This document shows positions 35,333 to 45,265 of a stretch of DNA of 64,000 nucleotides, in pieces. Position numbers and translations under genes: made by a program. The notes under the pieces were generated by a model. It saw nothing but the letters and a program-made list of their open reading frames with translations. It was not told where the DNA came from and made no database searches. Source of the stretch: Maribacter litoralis (GTDB taxonomy: Bacteria; Bacteroidota; Bacteroidia; Flavobacteriales; Flavobacteriaceae); assembly GCF_003075045.1 (NCBI RefSeq), contig NZ_QCZD01000007.1:1-64000 (forward strand), in the 5' to 3' direction. Position 1 is the stretch's first letter, and each line of letters begins with the position of its first letter.

Positions 35333-37290
35333 TTAGATTTTTAGCGTTGCTACTTTTTATAGTTGTATTACCATTGAACACTTTTGCGCAAACAGAAGAC
35401 GAACCGGTAGTATGGGAACAACAGATCAATAAAATTTCTGAAACGGAATATGAGTTGGTCATGAAAGCAAAAATACTTGATGGCTGGCACATGTATTCTC
35501 AGTTTACTTCAGAATTTGGTTCATTGCCAAGTGAATTTACTTATAATGGCAATGGAACCATATATGAGTTGATTGACGGTACTTTAGAAAGTGAAACAAT
35601 AAAAGAGTACAGTGAAATTTTTGAAGTAGAGGAAACGTATTTCAAAGATGATGCAATTTTTACACAACGTATTAAAATTCTAGATCCAGAAATTAATCAG
35701 ATAGATGTTGACTTGTTTTTTCAGGTGTGTAAAGAGGTATGCATTCCTATGGATAAGAAGTTCATATTCACCTTAGATGGGTCGGAAGCTGAAATAATTA
35801 ATACAGTAGATGATAGAAGTTTGGCTTTAGGTCAAAAGTTACGATTAGACCTTAAGAATAGAGAACTGCTAACGCAGGGTCAAGATACCATTGCTACAGG
35901 CACTAATATCTGGGTTATTTTCGGGCTTGGGTTTCTTGGGGGGTTAATTGCATTATTGACTCCGTGTGTATTTCCAATGATTCCGTTAACCGTTTCATTT
36001 TTTACCAAACATTCCCAAAAGAAATCCAAAGGAATCATTAATGCCTTGCTTTATGGATTTTTTATTGTCCTTATTTATTTTCTATTGAGCTTACCATTTC
36101 ATTTGTTCGACTCGGTAGATTCGCAAATTCTAAATTCTATTGCTACCAATGTATGGTTAAATTTATTGTTCTTTTTAATATTCATATTTTTTGCCTTTTC
36201 CTTTTTTGGATATTATGAATTGACTTTACCTAGTTCTTGGGCTAATAAAATGGATGCGGCATCTTCTAAAGTAGGTGGTGTTTTAGGAATCTTTTTTATG
36301 GCAGTGACCTTGGCTATTGTTTCGTTCTCGTGTACAGGGCCTATTTTGGGTGGCTTGCTAGGCGGTACAACTTTAGCGGAAGGTGAAGTTGCTTCTAACC
36401 TTACGGCGGGTATGACAGGTTTTGGGGCGGCGCTGGCATTGCCCTTTGCTCTATTTGCATTGTTTCCTGCATGGTTGAATTCATTACCGAAATCGGGTGG
36501 ATGGATGACAACGGTGAAAGTGGTTCTTGGTTTCTTGGAAATAGGACTTGCCCTTAAGTTCTTATCGAATGCCGATTTGGTTGGGCATTGGGGAATTCTA
36601 AAACGTGAAATATTCTTGGGTATCTGGATCTTATTAGGTATTGCGATGACACTTTACCTATTTGGAGTGTACAAATTTCCACACGATAGTCCTGTTAAAA
36701 AATTATCACTAGGCAGAAAGGTTACAGCATTTATTAGTGCTGCATTTACGCTTTATATGATATTGGGAGTCTCTAAAGTAACCAATTTAAAACTCTTGAG
36801 TGGTTTTCCACCACCAGAATTTTATAGCATTTTTGAACAAGAAAGCGATTGCCCTTTAGGTATTGATTGTTTTAAAGATTTTGATGAAGGTTTGGCACAT
36901 GCCAAAAAAGTTGATAAACCTATTCTTTTAGATTTCACGGGTTGGGCTTGTGTAAACTGCCGAAAAATGGAAGAGAATGTTTGGAGCGATTCAGAGGTTT
37001 TTCCGATTATAAAAGATAATTACGTACTTATTTCATTGTATACCGATGATAGGGAGGAACTACCGGAATCTGAGCAGTTCAATTATCAGTTTGAAAGTGG
37101 TCGCATAAAGGAAATTAATAATATAGCACAGAAATGGGGAACCTTTCAAGATGTAAATTTCGGTTCTATTTCACAGCCTTTTTATGTGTTACTTTCCCCA
37201 GATTTGGAAGTACTGAATACCTCTATTCAAAATTCAGATATACCTACCTATAAAAACTGGTTGTTAGAAGGATTAAGAAATAATGAATAG
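35329..37290 (+). CDS. dsbD: Thiol:disulfide interchange protein DsbD
   Basis: A 653-residue protein with all three DsbD parts. After a signal peptide, a periplasmic N-terminal domain ends with the VCKEVCIPMD cysteine pair (about 136-141). A membrane domain of about eight helices follows, with cysteines in LLTPCVFPMIPL and FSCTGPILGG. The C-terminal thioredoxin domain has WACVNC (about 540). It passes electrons from cytosolic thioredoxin to periplasmic thiol proteins and cytochrome c maturation. The four-base overlap with tilS shows one operon. Confidence 0.92.
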   Translation: MIRFLALLLFIVVLPLNTFAQTEDEPVVWEQQINKISETEYELVMKAKILDGWHMYSQFTSEFGSLPSEFTYNGNGTIYELIDGTLESETIKEYSEIFEVEETYFKDDAIFTQRIKILDPEINQIDVDLFFQVCKEVCIPMDKKFIFTLDGSEAEIINTVDDRSLALGQKLRLDLKNRELLTQGQDTIATGTNIWVIFGLGFLGGLIALLTPCVFPMIPLTVSFFTKHSQKKSKGIINALLYGFFIVLIYFLLSLPFHLFDSVDSQILNSIATNVWLNLLFFLIFIFFAFSFFGYYELTLPSSWANKMDAASSKVGGVLGIFFMAVTLAIVSFSCTGPILGGLLGGTTLAEGEVASNLTAGMTGFGAALALPFALFALFPAWLNSLPKSGGWMTTVKVVLGFLEIGLALKFLSNADLVGHWGILKREIFLGIWILLGIAMTLYLFGVYKFPHDSPVKKLSLGRKVTAFISAAFTLYMILGVSKVTNLKLLSGFPPPEFYSIFEQESDCPLGIDCFKDFDEGLAHAKKVDKPILLDFTGWACVNCRKMEENVWSDSEVFPIIKDNYVLISLYTDDREELPESEQFNYQFESGRIKEINNIAQKWGTFQDVNFGSISQPFYVLLSPDLEVLNTSIQNSDIPTYKNWLLEGLRNNE

Positions 37291-37400
37291 TATATTGGTT
37301 TTGTAAGATGTTGACTACTTATCAATAAAAAGCAGAGTTTCGAGACGTTTAATGTGAAAAATAGTTTTAACTTGGTGGAAATTGTCCCCCGAATTAAACT

Positions 37401-39794
37401 ATGAGAACATTAAAAAAACTAGGAGTAATCCTGCTGGTAATCGTTACCTTACTGATAATTGTTATCGGAATATTTGTTTATACCTTAAAACCAGATTATT
37501 CCGGTGAAAAAGAGCTTGCGAACCTGCAAGAAGAAGTTAGTGTCTATTACGACAACTACGGAATTCCACATATTTACGGGGAAAATGAACAAGATGCCTT
37601 TAGAGCTTTAGGTTATGTTCATGCCCAAGATCGTCTTTGGCAAATGGAACTGCTAAGAAGAATAGCCCGTGGTGGATTATCAGAAGTTTTTGGTGAAGAT
37701 CTAATAGGCACTGATAAGTTTTTTTTATCACTAGGTATAGCAGATGCATCAAAAGTAACGGTATCTAAAATTAATGAAAATGATGAAGGTGTTGTTTTGG
37801 CAAAAGCCTATTTGGATGGCATCAATCAATTTATAGATGAAGGACCGACACCTGTTGAGTTTTACCTAACAGGAATAGATAAAGAAGAGTTTGTTCTAGA
37901 AGATATCTATAACACTATAGGTTATATGGCTTTTAGTTTTGCTATGGCACATAAAACAGACCCCTTGTTAACTACAATAAAAACCGAATTAGGTTCTGAA
38001 TATTTGAATGACTTGCATGTTGGTTCATCTATTGATACCGAATGGATAGAGAACTATAATCCAACTCCATCAGATACCATTCAAAATAACCTTTCGGCTG
38101 CAGTGAATAAAGCTTTGGGTGCGCTTGATATTCCTTTGTTCGAGGGTAGTAATAGCTGGGTTATTGCACCCGAAAAAACAAAGAACGGAAAGGTGATTTT
38201 CGCTAATGATCCTCATATTGGTTTTTCTCAACCTTCAGTATGGTTCGAAGCCCATTTAGAAACACCTACCTATTCAAAATATGGATATCATATTGCTGGT
38301 ATACCATTTCCCTTGTTGGGCCATAATAGAAAATTAGCGTACGGACTCACCATGTTCGAAAATGATGATGTTGATTTTTACTATGAACAGAACAATCCAG
38401 ATGATGAAAATCAATACTTGTCTGAAAATGGTTATGTGGATTATGAAATTGTACATAAAACAATTCAGGTTAAAGACGCGGAGGAAGTTCAATTTACCTA
38501 CAAGAAATCCGTTCATGGTCCTGTTTTAAACGGAATTGCCGACCAAGTACAAGGAGATAGACCAATAGCCATGTCATGGGTCTATACACAAATGGAGAAT
38601 AAGGTGATAGATGCGCTATATGGTTTAAGTCATGCAAATAATATGGTGGAGTTTAAAAAATCACTTCCAAATATTCACGCTCCAGGACTAAATATTATGT
38701 ATGGGGATGATGAAGGAAATGTTGCATGGTTTGCTACCGCTCAGCTATATAATATTCCAGATACCGTAAATACCAAGTTGATTTTTGAGGTAGGCAAGGG
38801 GTTACCACTTGATAAAGAATTATTAGGGTTTAATGAGAATCCTCAAGCGATAAATCCGCCAAGTAATTTTGTGTATTCAGCAAATAATCAGCCAGACTCT
38901 ATAGCTGGTATGTTGTATCCTGGGTATTATTTACCTGAAAATAGAGGAAAAAGAATAGTTAGTTTGCTAGAGCCAAAAAACGATTGGGATTTATCTTCGG
39001 CAAGTAAAATGATTACTGATGTTATATCTTCTGTGGAGCCCGATATTATTTCCAATTTAGCGAAACATTTAGATGTCTCATTATTAAGTGAAAATGGTCT
39101 AAAAGCTATTGATAGCTTAAATATGTGGACAGGGGACTACAACCTTACTTCTATTGAGGCTACAGTTTACAATAGATGGATTTATTATTTGTTGCAAAAT
39201 ACTTTTGAAGATGAGTTGGATGAAGAACTTTTCAATCAATTTTTAAGTACTCACTTCATGAAAAGGCTTATTGCACCGTTGTCAAAAGATGAAAATTCTG
39301 TCTGGTGGGATAATGTAAAAACCACCAACGCAATTGAAAACATGGAGGATATTGTCAACCAGTCTTTTATGGAAGCGATTGCTTCGTTAGAAAAGGATTT
39401 TGGTAAGAATGTAGATCATTGGCGATGGGAGCGAGTACATTCAATTGAGCATGGTCACCCAATTGGTCAAATAGCAGCTTTACGTTCTTTTTTTAACGTA
39501 GGTCCTTTTCCAATACATGGGTCTAGGGAAGTAATAAACAATTTGGCTTTTGCATATGATGATACAGGTTTCTATAGAACAACATCAGGACCTTCTACAA
39601 GAAGAATCATAGATTTTTCTGATGTAGAAAACAGTATAAGTATTCTGCCTACCGGGCAATCTGGCAATCCGTTCAGTGAACATTACAGAGATCAAGCAGA
39701 AATGTATGTAAATGGAGAGTTTAGAAAAATGATGATGAACAAGGCTGAAATTCAAAAGAGTAAAGAAATCCTTACTTTTAGGCCAAAGGATTAA
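37401..39794 (+). CDS. Penicillin acylase family N-terminal nucleophile hydrolase
   Basis: A 797-residue precursor with an N-terminal membrane anchor (LGVILLVIVTLLIIVIGIFVYTL). The alpha part has YDNYGIPHIYGENEQDAF and GYVHAQDRLWQMELLRR, as in penicillin amidases. Autocleavage is expected between Gly249 and Ser250 in EGSNSWVIAPEKT, making Ser250 the nucleophile; NDPHIGFSQPSVWFEAHL follows. RTTSGPSTRRIIDF and GQSGNPFSEHY are near the C-terminus. Likely substrates are N-acyl amides, such as homoserine lactones or acyl amino acids; the specificity is unknown. Two bases separate it from the ComM-like gene. Confidence 0.88.
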   Translation: MRTLKKLGVILLVIVTLLIIVIGIFVYTLKPDYSGEKELANLQEEVSVYYDNYGIPHIYGENEQDAFRALGYVHAQDRLWQMELLRRIARGGLSEVFGEDLIGTDKFFLSLGIADASKVTVSKINENDEGVVLAKAYLDGINQFIDEGPTPVEFYLTGIDKEEFVLEDIYNTIGYMAFSFAMAHKTDPLLTTIKTELGSEYLNDLHVGSSIDTEWIENYNPTPSDTIQNNLSAAVNKALGALDIPLFEGSNSWVIAPEKTKNGKVIFANDPHIGFSQPSVWFEAHLETPTYSKYGYHIAGIPFPLLGHNRKLAYGLTMFENDDVDFYYEQNNPDDENQYLSENGYVDYEIVHKTIQVKDAEEVQFTYKKSVHGPVLNGIADQVQGDRPIAMSWVYTQMENKVIDALYGLSHANNMVEFKKSLPNIHAPGLNIMYGDDEGNVAWFATAQLYNIPDTVNTKLIFEVGKGLPLDKELLGFNENPQAINPPSNFVYSANNQPDSIAGMLYPGYYLPENRGKRIVSLLEPKNDWDLSSASKMITDVISSVEPDIISNLAKHLDVSLLSENGLKAIDSLNMWTGDYNLTSIEATVYNRWIYYLLQNTFEDELDEELFNQFLSTHFMKRLIAPLSKDENSVWWDNVKTTNAIENMEDIVNQSFMEAIASLEKDFGKNVDHWRWERVHSIEHGHPIGQIAALRSFFNVGPFPIHGSREVINNLAFAYDDTGFYRTTSGPSTRRIIDFSDVENSISILPTGQSGNPFSEHYRDQAEMYVNGEFRKMMMNKAEIQKSKEILTFRPKD

Positions 39795-39796
39795 AA

Positions 39797-41332
39797 ATGC
39801 TTACAAAAGTTTATGGGAGTGCCGTATTTGGCGTAGAGGCCACTACGATTACTGTTGAAGTCAATATCGATAAGGGTATTGGGTATCATTTGGTAGGTTT
39901 ACCAGACAACGCAATTAAAGAAAGTAATTATAGAATAGCGGCGGCGCTGCAAAATAATGGATATAAGATTCCAGGTAAAAAGATTACCATAAACATGGCA
40001 CCCGCTGACCTCAGAAAAGAAGGTTCAGCTTATGACCTTACCCTGGCATTAGGTATCTTGGCGGCTTCTAGTCAAATTAAATCAGAAAATATTGAGAAGT
40101 ATATCATTATGGGCGAATTGTCCTTAGATGGTAGTCTTCAACCCATTAAGGGGGCGTTACCAATTGCCATTAAAGCGCAAGAAGAGGGTTTTACAGGGTT
40201 TATTTTACCAACCGCCAATGCTAAAGAAGCAGCTATTGTGGGCGATTTAAAAGTATATGGCGTAGATAACATTAAGCAGGTGCTAGAATTCTTTGATCAA
40301 GGGGTTCCTTTAGAGCAAACTATTATTGATACACGAGAAGAGTTTTATAAAAGTTTAGACTTTCCAGAGTTTGATTTCTCGGATGTTAAAGGGCAGGAAA
40401 GTATAAAGCGTTGTATGGAGATTGCCGCCGCTGGAGGTCATAATATTATTTTGATAGGACCACCGGGTGCAGGTAAAACCATGTTGGCAAAGAGATTGCC
40501 ATCCATTCTACCGCCTATGACTTTGCATGAAGCTTTAGAAACCACTAAGATTCATAGTGTTGTAGGTAAAATCAAGAATATGGGACTCATGAGTCAGCGA
40601 CCGTTTAGAAGTCCACATCACACAATTTCAGACGTCGCACTTGTAGGTGGAGGAGCGTATCCGCAACCAGGGGAAATTTCCCTTTCTCATAACGGAGTGT
40701 TATTTTTAGATGAATTACCGGAATTTAAACGGGGTGTCTTAGAAGTAATGCGCCAACCTTTAGAAGATAGGGAGGTAACTATTTCTCGTGCACGTTTTAC
40801 GGTAACCTATCCAAGTAGCTTTATGTTGGTGGCTAGTATGAACCCTAGTCCAGGTGGTTATTTTAATGATCCAGATGCACCTGTGACTTCTTCCCCGGCA
40901 GAAATGCAGCGGTATTTAAGTAAAATATCGGGTCCGTTGTTAGATCGAATAGATATTCATATTGAGGTAACTCCGGTACCGTTCGAAAAACTATCCGAAG
41001 AAAGAAAAGGGGAGAGTAGTGTAGATATACGTAAGCGCGTTACTGTGGCACGTGAAATTCAGACCAAGCGTTTTCAAGAATTGGAAAATGTACATTATAA
41101 TGCTCAAATGAATACTAAGCAAATTCGTGAATATTGTAAGCTTGATGATAAATCTAAGGCATTGTTGAAAAATGCAATGGAAAGATTAAACCTTTCTGCT
41201 AGGGCTTACGATAGAATTCTCAAAGTAGCTAGAACTATAGCTGATTTAGCCGGTGAGCAGGCATTGAACGAAAATCATATTTCAGAGGCCATTCAATACC
41301 GTTCACTCGACAGAGAGGGTTGGTTAGGGTAA
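39797..41332 (+). CDS. YifB/ComM family Mg-chelatase-like AAA+ ATPase
   Basis: A 511-residue protein. The N-terminal LonC-like domain (about 1-175: TITVEVNIDKGIGYHLVGLPDNAIKES) is followed by an AAA+ module with Walker A GPPGAGKTMLAKRLP (about 222) and Walker B GVLFLDELPEF. Then come the Mg-chelatase region (VASMNPSPGGYFNDP) and the C-terminal lid (SARAYDRILKVARTIADLA). In naturally competent bacteria ComM is a helicase that extends DNA branch migration. That role in this organism is inferred from homology. It is convergent with the next gene. Confidence 0.9.
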   Translation: MLTKVYGSAVFGVEATTITVEVNIDKGIGYHLVGLPDNAIKESNYRIAAALQNNGYKIPGKKITINMAPADLRKEGSAYDLTLALGILAASSQIKSENIEKYIIMGELSLDGSLQPIKGALPIAIKAQEEGFTGFILPTANAKEAAIVGDLKVYGVDNIKQVLEFFDQGVPLEQTIIDTREEFYKSLDFPEFDFSDVKGQESIKRCMEIAAAGGHNIILIGPPGAGKTMLAKRLPSILPPMTLHEALETTKIHSVVGKIKNMGLMSQRPFRSPHHTISDVALVGGGAYPQPGEISLSHNGVLFLDELPEFKRGVLEVMRQPLEDREVTISRARFTVTYPSSFMLVASMNPSPGGYFNDPDAPVTSSPAEMQRYLSKISGPLLDRIDIHIEVTPVPFEKLSEERKGESSVDIRKRVTVAREIQTKRFQELENVHYNAQMNTKQIREYCKLDDKSKALLKNAMERLNLSARAYDRILKVARTIADLAGEQALNENHISEAIQYRSLDREGWLG

Positions 41333-41358
41333 AATTTTAGACAATGAGACTGTTTTCA

Positions 41359-41922
41359 TTACGAATACAATTCTTCATTATTTATATCGTCTTCGTTCTT
41401 TTTAGGAGCCGTGAAAATATCTCTTAATATGTAACCGGTAACTATGGTAAGACCTAAGGTAAGTGTGGGTATAGAGTAATCCCAACTTAGTAAATGCATT
41501 AGTCCGCCACAGATAAGAGTAATTACACCAATGACCATTACAAAATTCCAAATGATTTCTGTAATACTGTTGCTAGAGTTACCTTCTCTTGACATAAAAT
41601 ACGACGTGCCTTCCATTGCAAACCATGCAATGAATGTAAATGCCGTTCCAATTTGAAAAAATAGGGTATGGGTAAAATCTAAAATCGTTAAAAGTCCGTT
41701 GGTAGTCCAAAAAAGTACTAATGCCATCTTAATAAGATCAACGGTCTTTTTTTCTTCTTTTTTCATGAAACGTAATGCGTACAGTACCAGTATTGCGGCA
41801 AACGAAATGAAAATTATCCCTTTTGAAAAAGGCCAGTGAAGAATACGCATTACCATACCGATTAACAGAGCGGCTATGGCCGCCCTAATCGGATTTTTGT
41901 ATGCTTTTTTAGAATTATCCAT
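41359..41922 (-). CDS. Uncharacterised six-helix membrane protein with GldL-like start
   Basis: A 187-residue protein with six predicted membrane helices and a short acidic C-terminal tail. The first helix ends MRILHWPFSKG, resembling the ILHWP segment of the gliding/type IX secretion motor protein GldL; the similarity is limited and seen by eye only. It lacks the GldL cytoplasmic coiled region. It lies 11 bases after the zinc-finger/nuclease-like gene on the same strand, so the two form an operon. The function is unknown. Confidence 0.55.
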   Translation of the reverse strand: MDNSKKAYKNPIRAAIAALLIGMVMRILHWPFSKGIIFISFAAILVLYALRFMKKEEKKTVDLIKMALVLFWTTNGLLTILDFTHTLFFQIGTAFTFIAWFAMEGTSYFMSREGNSSNSITEIIWNFVMVIGVITLICGGLMHLLSWDYSIPTLTLGLTIVTGYILRDIFTAPKKNEDDINNEELYS

Positions 41923-41933
41923 AGTCCATAATT

Positions 41934-42380
41934 TTAATTGATTACTTTAATGTTGGCTTTTAGACCTTCCATAATTCCTATAATGTTGTTTACGGTTTCG
42001 TTTAAATAATAGCGTACAACTATATGGGGAATTCTAATGGTAGTAAATCCATTTTTAAAGGAGTGCATTGCTTCTTCTAAATTGTTGATAGCTTCATGTT
42101 CTGTAAGCTTATCATATTCAGAATCAATTTCAATATTCAATTTTACACGCGAGATGGCTATATCTATAGATTTTTTACCGTCCCACCATTCTAGCATAGA
42201 ACTTACACCTGCTTCTTTTAAGGCATAATAAAGCTGTATGGCTTCTAAAGGTGTATTATGTTTATTGATCAATTGTTTAATGCGTTCATGATGCTTAGCG
42301 CAAAGTTCTACGCCTGCACTCTCCATTGCATTTTTATGATCTAAATATCCAAGTTCTTTGTTACATTCTAAACAAATCAT
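41934..42380 (-). CDS. Conserved protein: zinc-finger-like start and PD-(D/E)xK-like core
   Basis: A 148-residue cytosolic protein. It begins CLECNKEL with CAKHHER at about 27, a plausible four-ligand zinc knuckle that reads like a nucleic-acid-binding module. The second half (WWDGKKSIDIAISRVKLNIEID, EAMHSFKNGFTTIRIP) follows the strand order of DUF559/Vsr-type endonucleases, with D and E at the positions of the metal site. The usual GxxH after the acidic strand is replaced by SEYD. Nuclease activity is therefore doubtful. It is the first gene of a pair with the membrane protein downstream. Confidence 0.5.
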   Translation of the reverse strand: MICLECNKELGYLDHKNAMESAGVELCAKHHERIKQLINKHNTPLEAIQLYYALKEAGVSSMLEWWDGKKSIDIAISRVKLNIEIDSEYDKLTEHEAINNLEEAMHSFKNGFTTIRIPHIVVRYYLNETVNNIIGIMEGLKANIKVIN

Positions 42381-42593
42381 TAATAGGTTAAGTTTAAGGT
42401 TTGGGGATAGCTATAACCCAGTTATTTTTGGATTATTATGTTAAATCGATGAATGACGTTCAAGTTTTAGATGAACTGCAATTTTTTAGATTAACGGTAT
42501 TTTAAAATGTTAAAATTGTGGTGAAAATGAATTTAAGGATGGTGTGGAAAGTCGATTTAACCAATTATATTTACAAGAATGTAAAATTAATCG

Positions 42594-43787
42594 ATGTTTA
42601 AGAAATTAGGTCCCGGAGTTCTTGTAGCTGCAGCGTTTATTGGTCCTGGTACAGTTACTGCATGTACCTTGGCCGGAGTAGATTTTGGTTTTAATCTGCT
42701 GTGGGCTATGCTGTTATCAATAATTGCCACTTTTATATTGCAAGAAATGTCTGCACGTTTGGGTATTGTAACACAAAAGGGTTTGGCAGATGTTATAAAA
42801 CAAGAACTGCATAACCCTATAATTAGAAATAGTGTTATTGCTTTAATATTTTCGGCTATTATAATCGGTAATGCATCTTATGAGGCGGGTAATATTGGAG
42901 GTGCAGTTTTGGGTATGGAGGCCTTATTCGGTATCAATTACAGTAGCTTGTACCCTTTTGTGCTTGGAGGTGTGGCTTTTGTTCTGTTGTTTTTAGGAAG
43001 TTATAAAGCTTTGGAAAAGGTATTTATATTTCTGGTACTGATCATGAGTTTGTCTTTTGTAATGACGGCTATATTGACCAAGCCAAATATTTGGGAATTG
43101 ATTAAAGGGCTGTTTTTACCTACTGTTCCTGAAAATGGTATTCTTTCCATTATTGCACTGGTTGGTACAACTGTAGTGCCGTACAATCTCTTTTTGCACG
43201 CAGCGTTGGTAAGTGAGAAATGGAAATCTAAGGACGATTTAAAATTGGCAAAAAGAGATACGTTGATTTCTATTATGCTTGGTGGTATGGTATCTATAAG
43301 TATTATAATTTCTGCAGCAGCTATTAACTCTTTAGAGGTAAATAATGTTATGGATATGGCGAAGGCCCTAGAGCCATTGTATGGATCAGCTGCGCTGTAC
43401 TTTTTAGGCATCGGGATGTTTGCCGCAGGTATCACTTCTTCAATAACAGCACCTTTGGCCGCTGCTTACGTAGCTAACAGTTGCTTTGGTTGGAATGCTG
43501 GTTTAAAGGATACAAAGTTCAGAATGATTTGGATGATTATTTTATTTCTCGGAGTTTTCTTTTTGTCCTTTGGTATAAAACCTATTGAAATTATAAAATT
43601 TGCCCAAATAACCAACGGATTGCTGTTGCCCATTATCGCTGTATTTTTACTTTGGGTTGTCAATAGGATAGGAGTGATGGGCAAGTATAAGAATACTACA
43701 ATACAGAATGTATTTGGAGTACTGATTATTCTACTTTCTGTTTTGTTGGGAGCTAAAAGTATATTAACGGTATTAGGGTTATTGTAA
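42594..43787 (+). CDS. Nramp-superfamily transporter lacking metal ligands (YcsG-like; probable 5-oxoproline uptake)
   Basis: A 397-residue protein with about 11 helices and a clear Nramp fold (GPGVLVAAAFIGPGTVTA, QEMSARLGIVTQKGLAD). The metal site in helix 1, normally DPGN, is GPGT here. The helix 6 motif, normally MPHN, is VPYN. The three side chains that bind Mn/Fe in Nramp proteins (Asp, Asn, Met) are thus all replaced. It ends three bases before pxpA and heads the pxpABC operon, the same association as ycsG with ycsF-kipIA in Bacillus. I infer transport of 5-oxoproline or a related acid, not manganese. Confidence 0.85.
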   Translation: MFKKLGPGVLVAAAFIGPGTVTACTLAGVDFGFNLLWAMLLSIIATFILQEMSARLGIVTQKGLADVIKQELHNPIIRNSVIALIFSAIIIGNASYEAGNIGGAVLGMEALFGINYSSLYPFVLGGVAFVLLFLGSYKALEKVFIFLVLIMSLSFVMTAILTKPNIWELIKGLFLPTVPENGILSIIALVGTTVVPYNLFLHAALVSEKWKSKDDLKLAKRDTLISIMLGGMVSISIIISAAAINSLEVNNVMDMAKALEPLYGSAALYFLGIGMFAAGITSSITAPLAAAYVANSCFGWNAGLKDTKFRMIWMIILFLGVFFLSFGIKPIEIIKFAQITNGLLLPIIAVFLLWVVNRIGVMGKYKNTTIQNVFGVLIILLSVLLGAKSILTVLGLL

Positions 43788-43790
43788 ATA

Positions 43791-44531
43791 ATGATGAGAA
43801 CTATCGATATTAATAGTGATGTTGGGGAAGGTGTTGGAAATGAAAAAGAGTTGTTTCCAATGATAAGTTCTTGCAATATTGCTTGTGGCGGGCATGCGGG
43901 TTCTAAAGAGACTATTCGATGGTGTTTAGAGTTGGCAAAGGAATTTAATGTAAAAGTAGGTGCACACCCTTCATATCCAGATAAGGAAAATTTTGGACGT
44001 GTAAGTATGTCTATCTCTGATGCTGATCTTATTAAAAGTATACAAGCTCAAATGCAGTTATTTGAATCGGTACGTAGTAAATTGAATACGCCACTGCATC
44101 ATATTAAACCCCACGGCGCTTTATACAATGATATTGCTAAAAATGAACAATTGTCCCAAGCATTTTTGAAATCAATTGAAGCATTTAAAGATGAGGTTTA
44201 TTTATATGTACCTTTTAATAGTGTAGTTGAAAAAGTGGCCAAGAAAAATGGTTATAAAGTATTGATTGAAGCTTTTGCGGATCGTAATTATAATAACGAT
44301 TTAAACTTGGTATCTAGAAAAGAGGATAATGCCATAATTTCAAATGAAGAAGAAGTTCTCAAACATGTTTTGAGAATGGCTAAGGATAACGTGGTTAAAA
44401 CGATTAAAAATGAAGATATAGCAATGAATGCAGATACCTATTGTATTCATGGCGATACACCGTCTGCATTGCAAATTTTAATGTATATTACAGAGCATTT
44501 GCCAGAATATAATCTACAAGTAAAACCGTGA
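43791..44531 (+). CDS. pxpA: 5-oxoprolinase subunit PxpA (LamB/YcsF family)
   Basis: A 246-residue protein with the family signatures IDINSDVGEGVGNE at the start and CNIACGGHAGS (about 30-40), then VGAHPSYPD and HIKPHGALYND. With PxpB and PxpC it hydrolyses 5-oxo-L-proline to glutamate using ATP. A second in-frame ATG three bases on (43794) is an equal start choice. The stop overlaps the pxpB start (GTGAATT), so translation is coupled. Confidence 0.93.
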   Translation: MMRTIDINSDVGEGVGNEKELFPMISSCNIACGGHAGSKETIRWCLELAKEFNVKVGAHPSYPDKENFGRVSMSISDADLIKSIQAQMQLFESVRSKLNTPLHHIKPHGALYNDIAKNEQLSQAFLKSIEAFKDEVYLYVPFNSVVEKVAKKNGYKVLIEAFADRNYNNDLNLVSRKEDNAIISNEEEVLKHVLRMAKDNVVKTIKNEDIAMNADTYCIHGDTPSALQILMYITEHLPEYNLQVKP

Positions 44532-45265
44532 ATTCCCCTAAAATTAATATCAAACCATTTGGAGTACATTCTGTGTTAATAGAATGGCCTAATGAGGTTA
44601 GTGAGCACATCCTGGAAAAAATACTTCATTTTGAAACGTTTTTAAGTAAAGAAGTACTTACTGAACATGATTGGGAGCTGGTACCTTCCTATAATTCCCT
44701 ACTTGTAATAAACAGGACGGAAGAAATCGATTTTGCGAAAATATCTGCTGATATTCATAGTTGGTATGGGCAGTTGAAAGAAACAGCAAAACCAGATAGG
44801 TACTTATGGAGATTGCCGGTAACTTACGATTTAGAATTTGGTTTGGATCTTGAAGACGTAGCCAGCCAACTAAACAAATCAATTGAAGAAGTAATTGCCT
44901 TACATACAGGTGCGACCTATACGGTTTACGGAATTGGGTTTTTGCCTGGTTTTATGTATTTGGGCGGTATAAACAAAGAGTTGGAACTGCCTCGTAGAGC
45001 TAACCCGAGACCTAAAGTGTTAAAAGGAGCTGTAGGTATTGCAGGTAAGCAAGCTGGCATTTATCCCCAAGAATCTCCTGGAGGATGGAATATTATCGGA
45101 AATTGTGCTGTACCTATTTTTGATGCATCTAAAGAAAACCCTTGTTTTGTAAGTGTTGGAGATAAAATTGAATTTTATAAGATATCTAAAGCAGAACACG
45201 ACCTTCGTTTAATTGAAGCTGAAGTGGGCATATATAAACCTGAAAAAATTAAGATAGATGCTTAA
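44528..45265 (+). CDS. pxpB: 5-oxoprolinase subunit PxpB (KipI family)
   Basis: A 245-residue protein of the KipI/Allophanate hydrolase subunit 1 family. Motifs are GIGFLPGFMYLGG (about 137-149), LPRRANPRPKV and GAVGIAGKQAGIYPQES, and it ends in the KIEFYKI strand. It starts GTG inside the end of pxpA and overlaps pxpC by eight bases. In Bacillus the homologue KipI was first described as a kinase inhibitor; in a pxpABC operon the metabolic role is the better call. Confidence 0.92.
   Translation: MNSPKINIKPFGVHSVLIEWPNEVSEHILEKILHFETFLSKEVLTEHDWELVPSYNSLLVINRTEEIDFAKISADIHSWYGQLKETAKPDRYLWRLPVTYDLEFGLDLEDVASQLNKSIEEVIALHTGATYTVYGIGFLPGFMYLGGINKELELPRRANPRPKVLKGAVGIAGKQAGIYPQESPGGWNIIGNCAVPIFDASKENPCFVSVGDKIEFYKISKAEHDLRLIEAEVGIYKPEKIKIDA

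Noticed and set aside
42594..43787. Annotation as manganese/iron transporter MntH
   Set aside because: The metal ligands of helices 1 and 6 are replaced and the operon is 5-oxoproline metabolism.
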